DNA of 64,000 bases, from the NCBI RefSeq assembly GCF_014648175.1, contig NZ_BMQP01000029.1, positions 1 to 64,000 on the forward strand, given 5' to 3'. Positions 40,381 through 48,872 of the stretch are shown here, piece by piece (the stretch's first letter is position 1; each line of letters starts with the position of its first letter). The notes under the pieces were generated by a model, which had not been told where the DNA came from, did not search any database, and saw nothing but the letters and a program-made list of their open reading frames with translations. This DNA is from Planobispora rosea (GTDB lineage Bacteria; Actinomycetota; Actinomycetes; Streptosporangiales; Streptosporangiaceae). Both the position numbers and the translations under genes were made by a program.

Positions 40381-41504
40381 TCCCGGAGATCGTGGAGATC
40401 GTCGCGGTCACCGCCGGGCTCGGCCTGCTGGTCGCACTGGCCGGCCTGGGCGCGATGCACCTGCTGCGCGAGCGATCGGTCGGGGTGATGCTCGCCGTGG
40501 TCGTGGCCGTTCCCGTGGTGGTGACGGTGGCGGGCATGGTGGCCATCACCCTGAAGATGATCATTGAGGGCACGCCCAGGAACATCGTGCTCAGCGTGGT
40601 CGCGGTCAGCGGCCTGATCGGCCTGGGCGTGGCGGCGGCACTGGCCCGGCGGGTCCTGGCCGCCAGCCGCAGGCTCGTCGCCGCGGTGCACGAGGTCCCG
40701 CCCTCCGGAGAGTTCACGCCTCCCCGCGGTCTCCCCGCCGAACTCGGTACGGTCGCCGCCGCCCTGGAGGAGGCCTATCGGCGCATCCGTCTCGGCCACG
40801 AGCGCGAGCGTGCCCTGGAGGGCGCCCGTCGTGAGCTCGTCGCCTGGGTCAGCCACGACCTGCGCACCCCCCTGGCCGGGATGCGCGCGATGGTCGAGGC
40901 CCTGGAGGACGGCGTGGTCGCCGATCCGGAGACCGTGGGCCGCTACCACGCCCAGATCCGCCTGGAGGTGGACCGTCTGTCGGCCATGGTCGACGACCTG
41001 TTCGAGCTGTCCCGGATCCACGCGGGCGCGCTGCGCCTGTCCCGCCGCCGGACCGGCCTCGGCGACCTGGTCGCCGACGCGCTGGCCGGGGTGGAGCCGC
41101 TGGCGCGGGCCAAGGGGGTTCGGCTGGAGGGGGCGGCGGACGAGGCGGTGCCCGTCCAGGCGGACGCCGGAGAGCTCTCCAGGGCCCTGCGCAACCTGGT
41201 GGTCAACGCGATCAGGCACACCCCGCAGGACGGCGCGGTCCAGGTCCGCGTGACGGTGGAGGACGGGCACGCGTGCCTGTCGGTGGCCGACTGCTGCGGC
41301 GGCATCCCCCCGGAGGACCTGCCACGGGTCTTCGACGTGGCCTTCCGCGGCGAGGCGGCCCGGAGCCCGCGGGCCGACGGCACGGGAGCCGGGCTCGGCC
41401 TGGCGATCGCCCGTGGCATCGTGGAGGCCCACGACGGGGACATCGGCGTCGTCAACACAGGCCCCGGCTGCCGCTTCGAGATCCGCCTCCCCCTGTCCCC
41501 GTGA
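40377..41504 (+). CDS. Sensor histidine kinase, minimal sensor
   Basis: Encodes 375 aa. Three TM helices at the N-terminus (EIVAVTAGLGLLVALAGLGA, VMLAVVVAVPVVVTVAGMVA, IVLSVVAVSGLIGLGVAAAL) with almost no outer loop. HAMP-like linker, HisKA (AWVSHDLRTPLAGMRAM), HATPase_c (VVNAIRHTP, GGIPPED, GAGLGLAIARG). A CC pair in the ATPase lid region (VADCCGGI) is unusual; most have DNG or DTG here. Partner of the regulator it overlaps. Its 3' end overlaps a convergent gene by 53 bp. Confidence 0.9.
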   Translation: MIPEIVEIVAVTAGLGLLVALAGLGAMHLLRERSVGVMLAVVVAVPVVVTVAGMVAITLKMIIEGTPRNIVLSVVAVSGLIGLGVAAALARRVLAASRRLVAAVHEVPPSGEFTPPRGLPAELGTVAAALEEAYRRIRLGHERERALEGARRELVAWVSHDLRTPLAGMRAMVEALEDGVVADPETVGRYHAQIRLEVDRLSAMVDDLFELSRIHAGALRLSRRRTGLGDLVADALAGVEPLARAKGVRLEGAADEAVPVQADAGELSRALRNLVVNAIRHTPQDGAVQVRVTVEDGHACLSVADCCGGIPPEDLPRVFDVAFRGEAARSPRADGTGAGLGLAIARGIVEAHDGDIGVVNTGPGCRFEIRLPLSP

Positions 41505-42039
41505 ACGGCGCGCCGTAGCCCTCGCCCTCCGGCTGGACCGGGATCATCACGCTCACCTGGACGTGCGGGCCCTCTCCGCCGTCTCCGCCGTGCTCCTCGC
41601 CGGATCCGCCGCCGTCGTGTGTGACGCAGCGGGAGAACGGCACGTCCCCGTTGTGACTCCCGGCGTGTTCCCGCGGGGTGCCGAAGGTCTCCGACATCGC
41701 GCGGAAGGTCGGGCACGGCCAGCGCCACATGCAGCTCCGGCAGCGCAGGATCGGATGGGCGGTGTCGCTGGTGATGCCGCCCGCGTCGCGAGGCTGGTGC
41801 AGATCGAGGAGCCGGACACCCAGCGTGGCGAAGTCCAGGAGATCCTCGCGTGCCCCCTCAAGGAAGTCGAGGTCCTCGCCGGTCAGCCGGGTCCGGATCG
41901 GGACGACCCCCTCACGGGTCACCAGACCGCGGAGGGAAGCTGTCGCATCCCGCCACGAGGTGGCCCTCCTGGCACGGGTGACGATGGTCTCCAGACGCTC
42001 CCGGAGTCGCTGGAGGTCCTCAGGAAGATCGCTTTTCAT
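41452..42039 (-). CDS. Conserved hypothetical protein with Cys/Trp motif
   Basis: Encodes 195 aa. The first 100 residues are helical and charged (LRERLETIVTRARRATSWRD, DLDFLEGAREDLLDFATLGV). A motif RCRSCMWRWPCPTFRAM with three Cys could bind a metal. The last 60 residues are Gly/Ser-rich and low complexity. This C-terminus overlaps the kinase gene by 53 bp. No family recognised. Real coding character is strong for the first two thirds. Confidence 0.65.
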   Translation of the reverse strand: MKSDLPEDLQRLRERLETIVTRARRATSWRDATASLRGLVTREGVVPIRTRLTGEDLDFLEGAREDLLDFATLGVRLLDLHQPRDAGGITSDTAHPILRCRSCMWRWPCPTFRAMSETFGTPREHAGSHNGDVPFSRCVTHDGGGSGEEHGGDGGEGPHVQVSVMIPVQPEGEGYGAPFTGTGGGGSRSGSRGLC

Positions 42040-42385
42040 GAACGTTTTCCGGCCCGTTCCCTCTCGATGTCCAACGCCCGTCCGTGCAGTGGCGGCTGGA
42101 GACGGAAGGATCCGGGCCTCCCCCCTTTCCGGCCGAGCCGGTGTTGCACAGCGTCAAGCTTTGCGCACCGAGGGTTCCCGTGAAGGGAGAACGGGGACAA
42201 AGGCCGGAAGACCCCAGGTCGGCGAGTGCGGCAGGGCGTGGCGGGCCGATGGCAAGGGGGCGCCGGAGTGGCCCCGGAGCGGTGCCGGAGCGGCGGCGGG
42301 GCGGCGGCGGGGCGGGGTGGGGCGTTGTCTGGGACGTCCTGTAACAGGAAAGTAAGGTTCCGTAACAGGCTCTAGGCGAGAGAAC
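42040..42385. other. Intergenic region without a gene
   Basis: About 345 bp. The part 42255-42340 is a run of GGAGCGG/GGCGGGGCGG repeats. Closer to the STAS gene, GTAACAGG occurs twice, at 42342-42349 and 42362-42369; the first is inside the dyad CCTGTAACAGG. These may be activator sites. No coding frame is convincing. Confidence 0.5.
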
Positions 42386-42414
42386 GTGACCCGAGGGCTC
42401 CGCGCCGCTAGTGT
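42386..42414 (+). promoter_or_regulatory. Promoter of the STAS gene, leaderless
   Basis: GTGACC at 42386-42391 and TAGTGT at 42409-42414 are 17 bp apart, a good vegetative promoter for an actinomycete. The -10 ends 7 nt before the GTG at 42422, so transcription should start at or one base before the start codon. There is no ribosome binding site. Confidence 0.6.
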
Positions 42415-42421
42415 GCCCGCT

Positions 42422-42775
42422 GTGGAGCTAAAAGTCTCAACTCGATCTCATGGCGGGCAGACCGTCATGGCCGTTGTCGGAGAAATCGACCTATATACCG
42501 CGCCTCGCCTGCAAGCCGAGTTCGCTCGGCTGCTCCAGGAGAGCGCCACGACCCGCGTGGTCATCGACATGTCCGGCGTGGAGTTCTGCGACTCCACCGG
42601 GATGAACGTGCTGCTGTCCGCGCTCAAGCGACTGCGGGAGCGCGGAGGCGCGCTGGAGGTGGCCGGGCCCAGGCCCGCCGTTCGCAAGATCCTTCAGGTC
42701 ACCGGCCTCGACTCGGTGTTCACCGTGCACGAGGCGGTGCCCGAGGAACTGCTGACGGCCGAGCCCAAGGCGTGA
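42422..42775 (+). CDS. STAS-domain anti-anti-sigma factor
   Basis: Encodes 117 aa from a GTG. A single STAS domain: VAVVGEIDLYTAPRLQ-type strand (MAVVGEIDLYTAPRL), VVIDMSGVEFCDSTGMNVLL with the phosphoacceptor Ser in DSTG, then KILQVTGLDSVF. In unphosphorylated form it would sequester an RsbW-like kinase. No sigma factor or RsbW gene is adjacent; the RsbW-like gene at 38925 is a candidate partner. Confidence 0.9.
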   Translation: MELKVSTRSHGGQTVMAVVGEIDLYTAPRLQAEFARLLQESATTRVVIDMSGVEFCDSTGMNVLLSALKRLRERGGALEVAGPRPAVRKILQVTGLDSVFTVHEAVPEELLTAEPKA

Positions 42776-42845
42776 GCCGTCCCCGCGGCGGGGACGCCGA
42801 GAGCGGCCGGTGCGCGAGCGGCGGCCGTCGAGTGGAGCGAGTCGC

Positions 42846-43544
42846 ATGACCGGCACAGCCGTGATCATTCCGGCCAAGGACGAGGCCGACCGGATCGGGA
42901 CAACCGTTGCGGCGGCCCTGAAGTTGTCCGGTGTGGATCTCGTCGTGGTCGTGGACGACGGCTCCCACGACCGGACCGGCCAGGTGGCCAGGGCCGCGGG
43001 AGCCCGTGTCGTACGGCACAGCCACAACCGCGGCAAGGCCGCCGCCATGGAGAGCGGCGCGGAGGTCGTGCACCTGCTCGACACGCCGGGCGAGGAGCCA
43101 CGCCACCTGCTGTTCCTGGACGCCGACCTGGGGGAGACCGCGCACATGGCCGCGCCCCTGATCGAACCGGTCCGGGCGGGCGAGGCGGACATGACCATCG
43201 CGGTCTTCGCCACCCGCGTCAAGCTGGGCGGTCACGGGTTCGTGGTCAGGCTCGCCCGGGAGGGCATCGAGCGCGCCACCGGCTGGACACCGGCCCAGCC
43301 GCTGAACGGCCAGCGCTGCCTGACCAGGGCGGCCTTCGAGGCCGCCCGCCCGCTCGCGCGTGGTTTCGGCGTGGAGACGGGCCTGACGATCGACCTGATC
43401 CGCAAGGGCTTCCGGGTCCTCGAGGTCGAGGTGGAGATGGCCCACCGTGCCACGGGCACCGACTGGAGGGCTCAGATCCACCGCGCCCGGCAGTTCCGGG
43501 ACGTCGGCCGCGCCCTCCTGGCCCGCAAAGCACTGCTCCCCTGA
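42846..43544 (+). CDS. GT2-family glycosyltransferase, polyprenyl-phosphate type
   Basis: Encodes 232 aa with GGAGCGAG upstream. GT-A fold: VIIPAKDEADRIG, VVVVDDGSHDRTG (nucleotide binding), LFLDADLG (DxD metal site) and LNGQRCLTRAAFE, RGFGVETGLTIDLIRKGF. No TM helices. Similar enzymes make polyprenyl-phosphate-mannose or -glucose or glucosyl-3-phosphoglycerate. The GT-C enzymes at 45208 and 48873 need polyprenol-linked sugars, so it may supply their donor; that link is inference. Confidence 0.85.
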   Translation: MTGTAVIIPAKDEADRIGTTVAAALKLSGVDLVVVVDDGSHDRTGQVARAAGARVVRHSHNRGKAAAMESGAEVVHLLDTPGEEPRHLLFLDADLGETAHMAAPLIEPVRAGEADMTIAVFATRVKLGGHGFVVRLAREGIERATGWTPAQPLNGQRCLTRAAFEAARPLARGFGVETGLTIDLIRKGFRVLEVEVEMAHRATGTDWRAQIHRARQFRDVGRALLARKALLP

Positions 43545-43645
43545 CACCCCGTCGGCTTGTCGAGGTGCCGCCCCGACCGTCCCCTGACGCCCCGTCGGCC
43601 TGTCGAGGTGCCGCCTCCTGCCGCCTCCCGGCTCGCGAAGCACTG
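43536..43645. repeat. Duplicated 3' end of the GT2 gene
   Basis: Two copies of an about 33-bp block (CCTGACRCCCCGTCGGC, then TGTCGAGGTGCCGCC) follow each other. GCGAAGCACTGCTCC at 43634-43648 repeats the last codons of the glycosyltransferase. It looks like tandem duplication followed by decay. Confidence 0.6.
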
Positions 43646-43666
43646 CTCCGTGACGCACTCCGCCCC

Positions 43667-43742
43667 GGGCCGGTTCTCGCGAGGCGGGCCGGTTCTCGCG
43701 AGGCGGGCCGGTTCTCGTGAGGCGGGCCGGTTCTCGTGAGGC
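43667..43742. repeat. Four tandem 19-bp repeats
   Basis: Exactly four head-to-tail units of GGGCCGGTTCTCGYGAGGC; the first two have C and the last two have T at the variable place. They end 13 bp before the stop codon of the convergent serine hydrolase. Each unit contains CTCGCGAG, a small palindrome. Confidence 0.9.
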
Positions 43743-43754
43743 GTCCCCGGACTG

Positions 43755-44957
43755 TCATCTCGCGAACGCGGCCAGTGCGACGCCGAGCCCCCGCTGGTTC
43801 TGGCCCGCGGCCTTGGCGTCGGTGGAGTTGAGCGAGTAGACCACCGTGCGGGACAGGTCCCGGGTGGCGCCGACGCCGGTGGCGCTGCCGTACCTGGCGC
43901 CGGTCTTGCCGTAGGCGACGATTCCGCCGGGCAGTTCGAGCCTGCTCATACCCGAGGTGTAGACGGCGGGCCGGCCGGTTCCGTACTCCTTCACGTCCGG
44001 CACGGTGAACATGGGCTCCAACTGCGCCGCGGGGACGATCTCGCCCTTGAACAGGGCGTTGACGAACTTCTCCAGGTCGGCCGTGGTGGAGATCAGATCG
44101 CCGGAGGCCCAGGTGGAGGTGACGCTGGTCTCGGTCATGTCCACGACGTGGGCGTCGCCGTACCGGATCGCGCCCGGGAAGCCCTCGGGCACGACCTGAT
44201 AGGCCCGGTTGTGCGGGCCGCGCACGCGGACGGACCTTCCCGGCAGGTAGCTGTCGCGCATGCCGACCGGACGCAGGATCCTGGCCGTCACCTCGTGCTC
44301 GTAGGAGTTGCCCGTGACCTTCTCGATCAGCAGACCCGCCACGAAGGTGTTGACGTTGAGGTAGTGCTGCCAGTCGCCGGGGGTGAACTCGATGGGGTTC
44401 GCCACGGCCAGGGCGACGTACTCCTCGGGTGTCCAGGCCTTGAAGCGGGTGGCGTAGACGTCGGCGAAGTCGTTGCTGAGCTTGGGAGAGGGCAGGCCGC
44501 TGGTGTGGTTGAGCACCTGGCCGACGGTGACGGCCGGATAGTCGGCCGGGAGAAGTCCGGGGAGATACTCCTGGACCGTGCCGTCCAGCGCGACCCTGCC
44601 CTCGGCGACGAGCTGGAGGACGACGGCCGTGGTGAACATCTTCGTCACGCTGCCGGCCCTGAACCGCATCCCCTCTCTGGCGGGGCGCCCGGCCCTCAGG
44701 TCCCGGACACCGGCCACACCGTGCCAGGAGCCCGCCGAGCCGCCCACCCGGACCTCCGCGGCGGTGGCGTCGGGTGCGGGCAGATCGGCGATGGCCCTGT
44801 TCAGCGCCGCTTCATTGATCGGCGGCACCTGCGTCTGCGCCTGCACCTGTGTCACGGTGTGGTTCCGTGTGGCCGCGACGGCGGTGCCGGTGGTGCCGGC
44901 GGTCGTGCCCAGGACAGCGAGGGCGAGAAGGGCGGCGGTGACATGGGTGCGCTTCAT
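43755..44957 (-). CDS. Secreted class C beta-lactamase-fold serine hydrolase (D,D-carboxypeptidase type)
   Basis: Encodes 400 aa from an ATG with GGAG upstream. Signal peptide (ALLALAVLGTTAGTTGTAVA). Catalytic motifs: SxxK as GSVTKMF, YxN as HYLNVN and KTG as YGKTGARYG. Length and motifs match Streptomyces R61-like D-alanyl-D-alanine carboxypeptidases and related esterases. It should act on peptidoglycan peptides or other amides outside the cell. Confidence 0.9.
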   Translation of the reverse strand: MKRTHVTAALLALAVLGTTAGTTGTAVAATRNHTVTQVQAQTQVPPINEAALNRAIADLPAPDATAAEVRVGGSAGSWHGVAGVRDLRAGRPAREGMRFRAGSVTKMFTTAVVLQLVAEGRVALDGTVQEYLPGLLPADYPAVTVGQVLNHTSGLPSPKLSNDFADVYATRFKAWTPEEYVALAVANPIEFTPGDWQHYLNVNTFVAGLLIEKVTGNSYEHEVTARILRPVGMRDSYLPGRSVRVRGPHNRAYQVVPEGFPGAIRYGDAHVVDMTETSVTSTWASGDLISTTADLEKFVNALFKGEIVPAAQLEPMFTVPDVKEYGTGRPAVYTSGMSRLELPGGIVAYGKTGARYGSATGVGATRDLSRTVVYSLNSTDAKAAGQNQRGLGVALAAFAR

Positions 44958-45207
44958 GGCGTATCTCCAGGTGCTGGGGCTTTCAGGTGATGTCCCAATC
45001 CTGGCGATCAAGCGGTCCCGTCCGGATCGCCGACACCGGCGATCTTTCTCTCCCCCGCGCGAGGGAGTGATTCTGCTCTGCCCCGCCATCCACTGGCGCC
45101 CGGCAGCACGGTCTGCACCACGGTGGTGACCCCGGCGAACATGCCGATCGCGCCGAGGCTGTGGACGACCGCCCCGGGCAGCCCGACGGATGTGCTGGAA
45201 TTTGCGG
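44958..45207. other. Divergent promoter region, no gene assigned
   Basis: About 250 bp between the serine hydrolase and the GT-C gene. A short hydrophobic reading on the minus strand ending at 45008 has no start or ribosome binding site and overlaps the upstream part of the GT-C gene. Promoters are not clear. Confidence 0.4.
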
Positions 45208-46728
45208 GTGACAGCGGATGCGGCGGCGGTGGCCGGGAAAAGCACGGCGCGTGGCCCGGGCGACGGACTCGGCGTTTTCGCGCGTGCGGCCCTGGTGTCG
45301 TCCGTCGGGCTGACGATCCTGATCGGGCTGCTGGGACCGTCGGCCATGGTGCCGGAGCTGTCCGGCCCGTCATGGCAGCCGCCCTACTCGCTGGGCGCCG
45401 CACCGGGCGCCCACCTGGCGATCGCCATGGCGGCCCTCGCGATCCTGCTGGGCGGAGCCGGGCTCGGGGCCGCGCTGCGGTCCCGATGGCGGCCGGATCC
45501 GCGGAGGCTGCTGGCGGCGGGGTCGGGCGCGGTCGCGCTCCTGGCCTTCCTGCCGCCTTCCGGTTCGGCCGACCACCTCAACTACGCGGCCTACGGCCGG
45601 CTGGTCACCCTGGGCCACGACCCCTACGCCGTCACACCCGCCGAGTTCCCCGGTGACCCGGTCACCGGGGCCGTCGAAGAGTGGGCCGGCGTGACGAGCG
45701 TCTACGGCCCGCTGGCCACCGCCGCGCAGGCGCTGGCCAGCCTCGTCGGCGGCGACTCGGTCAGACTGACCGTCTTCGTGATGGCGCTGTTCAACGCCGC
45801 CGCGTTCGTCGGGACCGCGCTGCTGATCCACCGCTTCACCGCCGGGGACGAGGGCCTGCAGCGGCGGGCGGCGCTGCTCTGGGCGGCCAACCCGCTGATG
45901 ATCTATCACCTGGCCGCCGGGATGCACGTGGACACCCTGGCCGTCGCCTGCATGGTCGCGGCCCTGGTCGCGCTGGGGGCCGGGGGGGCCGCAGCCGGGG
46001 CGTCGCGGCGGTCGCTGGCCGCCTCCGGGCTGCTGCTGGGAGCCGGGATCGGGGTCAAGCTCAACGCCGGGCTGGTCGCCCTCGGGCCCGCCTGGGCGCT
46101 GCGGCGCTCACCCCGCAGGCTCGCCGTCATCGCGGGGACGGCGAGCGCCACGGTGGCGGTCGCCTACGGGCTCGCCGGGCCGCACGTGCTGGACCAGGTG
46201 GGCGAGGCGGGCCGGAAGGTCTCCCTGGCCACCCCCTGGCACCTGGTGAAGACCGGACTGCAGTCGCTGTTCGGGCCGGGCGCCTACACGATCTGGATCC
46301 AGCTCGGCTCCCTGGCCCTGCTGGTCACCCTGGCCTGGTTGCTGCTGCGGGCCGCCCCGGCACCGGCGGTGGCCGGTGGGGCGGGGGTCCCGGCGCCGGC
46401 GGTGGCGGCCGTGGCGGTGGCCTCCTGGCTGCTCGCCGCGCCGTACGCCCTGCCCTGGTACGACGGCCTGGTCTTCGCCCTGCTGGCCCTGGCCTCCTGG
46501 CCCGCGCTGGAGGGGTTCATGGTGGCCAGGACGACGATCCTGTCCCTCGGCTATCTGCCCGCCAGGGAGCCGTTCCGCCCCGAGGACCTCGACTGGCTGA
46601 AGACCGCCGTCAGGCAACAGGTGGTGCCGTGGTCCCTGCTGGTGCTGACGGCCGCTCTGGCATGGTGGGCGGCGAGAGCTGGAGGGCGCGCACGCAGGCG
46701 GCCAGTGTCAGGGGGACCGCGACCGTGA
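45208..46728 (+). CDS. GT-C glycosyltransferase, MptA/MptB-like polyprenol-dependent mannosyltransferase
   Basis: Encodes 506 aa from a GTG; an ATG at 45190 is in frame. About 12 TM helices. The first outer loop has ADHLNYAAYGRLVTLGHDPY, which resembles the acidic catalytic loop of MptB-type alpha-1,6-mannosyltransferases; AANPLMIYHLAAGMHVDTLA and PWYDGLVFALL are further family-like parts. It would add hexoses to lipid-linked glycans (lipomannan type). Its 3' end overlaps the convergent phosphatase-like gene by 119 bp. Confidence 0.82.
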   Translation: MTADAAAVAGKSTARGPGDGLGVFARAALVSSVGLTILIGLLGPSAMVPELSGPSWQPPYSLGAAPGAHLAIAMAALAILLGGAGLGAALRSRWRPDPRRLLAAGSGAVALLAFLPPSGSADHLNYAAYGRLVTLGHDPYAVTPAEFPGDPVTGAVEEWAGVTSVYGPLATAAQALASLVGGDSVRLTVFVMALFNAAAFVGTALLIHRFTAGDEGLQRRAALLWAANPLMIYHLAAGMHVDTLAVACMVAALVALGAGGAAAGASRRSLAASGLLLGAGIGVKLNAGLVALGPAWALRRSPRRLAVIAGTASATVAVAYGLAGPHVLDQVGEAGRKVSLATPWHLVKTGLQSLFGPGAYTIWIQLGSLALLVTLAWLLLRAAPAPAVAGGAGVPAPAVAAVAVASWLLAAPYALPWYDGLVFALLALASWPALEGFMVARTTILSLGYLPAREPFRPEDLDWLKTAVRQQVVPWSLLVLTAALAWWAARAGGRARRRPVSGGPRP

Positions 46729-48808
46729 GGGCCATCGCCGGGATCGCGATGCCCGAGTCGTTCATCAGGAACCCGATGAGCGCGCACGTCAGCGCGCCGA
46801 TCAGCCCGGCGCGCAGCGCCGGGGCGAGCGCGTAGGCCCGGCCCAGCGCGGCGGCGCCCCATCGGGAGGGCCGGTTCAGCACCAGGAACAGGAAGGCCAG
46901 CGCGACCAGGGAGAGCAGTGTCAGCGGCCAGTTCCCGACCGTGATCCCGACCATCGCGCCGAACTTGCGGGCGACCACCGTCCACGCCTCGCCGTCCAGC
47001 ACCTGCTGGACGAACGTGCCCAGGTGGGTACGGCGCTCGGCGGGGCGCAGCCAGTCGGCGACCGCGATCGCGCCGATCAGCACGATTCCGGCCAGCCCGA
47101 TCAGCCCGAGTTTGACCGCCGAGACCCGGTGCCCGGACAGCAGGATCACGAAGACGGCCGTCCCGGCCAGGAACGCCGGGACCCCGCCGAAGTCCGCCCC
47201 CCATGCCGGCCAGCCGTCGGCGAACACCGCGAGCCCGCCGTACAGCGCGCAGACGGCCAGGGCGAGCCCGCGCCGCCCGCGGCCGATCAGCCACTGGGCG
47301 ATCCCGGCCAGGGCCAGGATCGTCCCGGCGGAGTAGACGGCGAAGGCGATGTTGCCGAAGCCGTAGAAGCGTCCCCCGGTCACCGGTTCGTACCCGGTGA
47401 CGGCGTTGATCTGGAGCCCTGACCCGGTCATCACGTCGATCAGCAGCGCCAGCGAGGTGATCCCGGCGACCACGGTCAGCGGGCCGAGGACGTGGGCCCG
47501 CCACGGCCCGGCGAAGGCCGCCCCGGCGACCGCGCAGGCGATGCCGAGGATGGTCAGGACCACCCCGGCCATCGGGACCGGGAACGTCCACCACGGAACG
47601 AGCTGGGCGAGGAAGGTGGCGATCGCGATCGCGCCGCTGATCACGGCGACCACCTGGACGGCGGTCAGGGCCCGGGAACCGCCCCAGCCCCGGCGGATCG
47701 CCACGGAGGCCAGCAGGTAGAAGAGGATCTGCACGCTCACGAAAGCCGTGAAGAACGGCCCGCGCACCGTGACCAGAACCTGGCTGGCCAGGTCCTCACC
47801 GGCCAGGTCCGCCGCGGTGCGGGAGGCCGGGGCGTCGCCGCCCATGCCGGTCCAGGCGCGGCCGACGGAGCCCTTGGGCGTCTCCAGACCGAGCAGGGTG
47901 AACGTGGTGGCGGTCAGGTCGGTGAGGGTGACCAGGCCGTCCTGGCGGGTGGAGGCGGCGGTGAGGAGACCGCGCGGGTACGGCGTGCCGTCGGGGGACG
48001 GGCCGCGGGCGATCGCCACGTGCAGGTGGGCGCTGCCGCTGTCGGACAGTCCGGCGAGCAGGAGCGAGGTCTCCGGCGGGAGCCGGTCGAGGACCGCGCC
48101 CACCTGCCGGTCGACCGCGGCCACGGCCTCCTGCCTGGCCTGCCTGGTCAGCCGGACGTGTTCGCCGTCCGCGCCGAGCCCGGCCCGGATCCACGCGCGG
48201 GCGAGGTCCCCGGCCTCGACGACGACCAGCGTGTACGGCGTCAGGTCGCCGAGCTGCTCCACAGTCTCCGCGTATTTCCCGACTTTTCCTGATCGGTCAG
48301 CGGCGCCCAGGATGGCTCCCGGGCCCACGGCCGCGACCTGTCCCCCGGCCGCCGTGACGAGCTGTCCGAGCTGGCCCAGCACCGGCTTGTAGGCCGTACC
48401 GGTGGCGTTGAAGGAGACCAGCCCGGCCCAGTCCGGCGCGCTCGCCCCCGCGCCGGAGACCTGCGGGGCCGCGGGCAGGGCGCAGTTCATGCCGGATGTG
48501 CCCGCCCGCTGCCCCGCCGAGAAGGTCAGCCACCCCTCCACCGGGCAGGTGAAGCCCCGGCCCTTCGGCGGCGCCGCCCGGGTGGACAGCGACGCCGATC
48601 CCCCGCTCTCCACGAGCGTCCACAGGTTCGGCGTCCTCGTCCGGTCCAGGTCGCTCCAGAGCAGCCCCGGAACTCCGACGACCACGACCCGGCCGGTGGG
48701 CGCCGTGGCGGAGGCGGCAGCCGTACCCCCTGCGGACAGCAACAGCAGCACGACCGGAGCGAGCAGGAGGGTCAACTTTCGCAGGGAACCGCCGCGTGCT
48801 GAGCTCAT
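46610..48808 (-). CDS. Alkaline-phosphatase-fold membrane protein with polytopic C-terminus
   Basis: Encodes 732 aa from an ATG with GGGAGA upstream. A signal peptide (LTLLLAPVVLLLLSAGGTAA) is followed by an outer domain (about 40-320) that reads like an AlkP/sulfatase superfamily core (VVVGVPGLLWSDL, TPNLWTLVESGG, LLLAGLSDSG, TDLTATTFTLLGLETP), but the classical metal-binding His cluster is not obvious. About 11 TM helices follow (340-700), with YEPVTGGRFYGFGNIAFAVY. No reaction can be named; lipid-phosphate or glycolipid handling is suggested by the neighbours. It is divergent from the GT87 gene. Confidence 0.78.
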   Translation of the reverse strand: MSSARGGSLRKLTLLLAPVVLLLLSAGGTAAASATAPTGRVVVVGVPGLLWSDLDRTRTPNLWTLVESGGSASLSTRAAPPKGRGFTCPVEGWLTFSAGQRAGTSGMNCALPAAPQVSGAGASAPDWAGLVSFNATGTAYKPVLGQLGQLVTAAGGQVAAVGPGAILGAADRSGKVGKYAETVEQLGDLTPYTLVVVEAGDLARAWIRAGLGADGEHVRLTRQARQEAVAAVDRQVGAVLDRLPPETSLLLAGLSDSGSAHLHVAIARGPSPDGTPYPRGLLTAASTRQDGLVTLTDLTATTFTLLGLETPKGSVGRAWTGMGGDAPASRTAADLAGEDLASQVLVTVRGPFFTAFVSVQILFYLLASVAIRRGWGGSRALTAVQVVAVISGAIAIATFLAQLVPWWTFPVPMAGVVLTILGIACAVAGAAFAGPWRAHVLGPLTVVAGITSLALLIDVMTGSGLQINAVTGYEPVTGGRFYGFGNIAFAVYSAGTILALAGIAQWLIGRGRRGLALAVCALYGGLAVFADGWPAWGADFGGVPAFLAGTAVFVILLSGHRVSAVKLGLIGLAGIVLIGAIAVADWLRPAERRTHLGTFVQQVLDGEAWTVVARKFGAMVGITVGNWPLTLLSLVALAFLFLVLNRPSRWGAAALGRAYALAPALRAGLIGALTCALIGFLMNDSGIAIPAMALTVAVPLTLAACVRALQLSPPTMPERPSAPAGTTAPPVA

Positions 48809-48872
48809 CCGATCTCCCGTTTCCCTTCCGTCGGCGCCCGTCGCCCGGACGTTGACGGTAGCCTGCCTGCTC

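Noticed and set aside
43667..43742. Possible CRISPR array
   Set aside because: Units are directly adjacent without spacers and no cas genes are present; the same holds for the arrays at 51246 and 56755.
45008..45190. Hydrophobic minus-strand stretch between serine hydrolase and GT-C gene
   Set aside because: It looks membrane-like for about 25 residues, but has no start codon with a ribosome binding site and runs into the GT-C 5' region. It could be a remnant, but evidence is too thin.
48402..48872. N-terminal extension of the GT87 gene
   Set aside because: It overlaps the divergent AlkP-fold gene, has no TM or domain signal, and better starts exist at 48873 and 48894.
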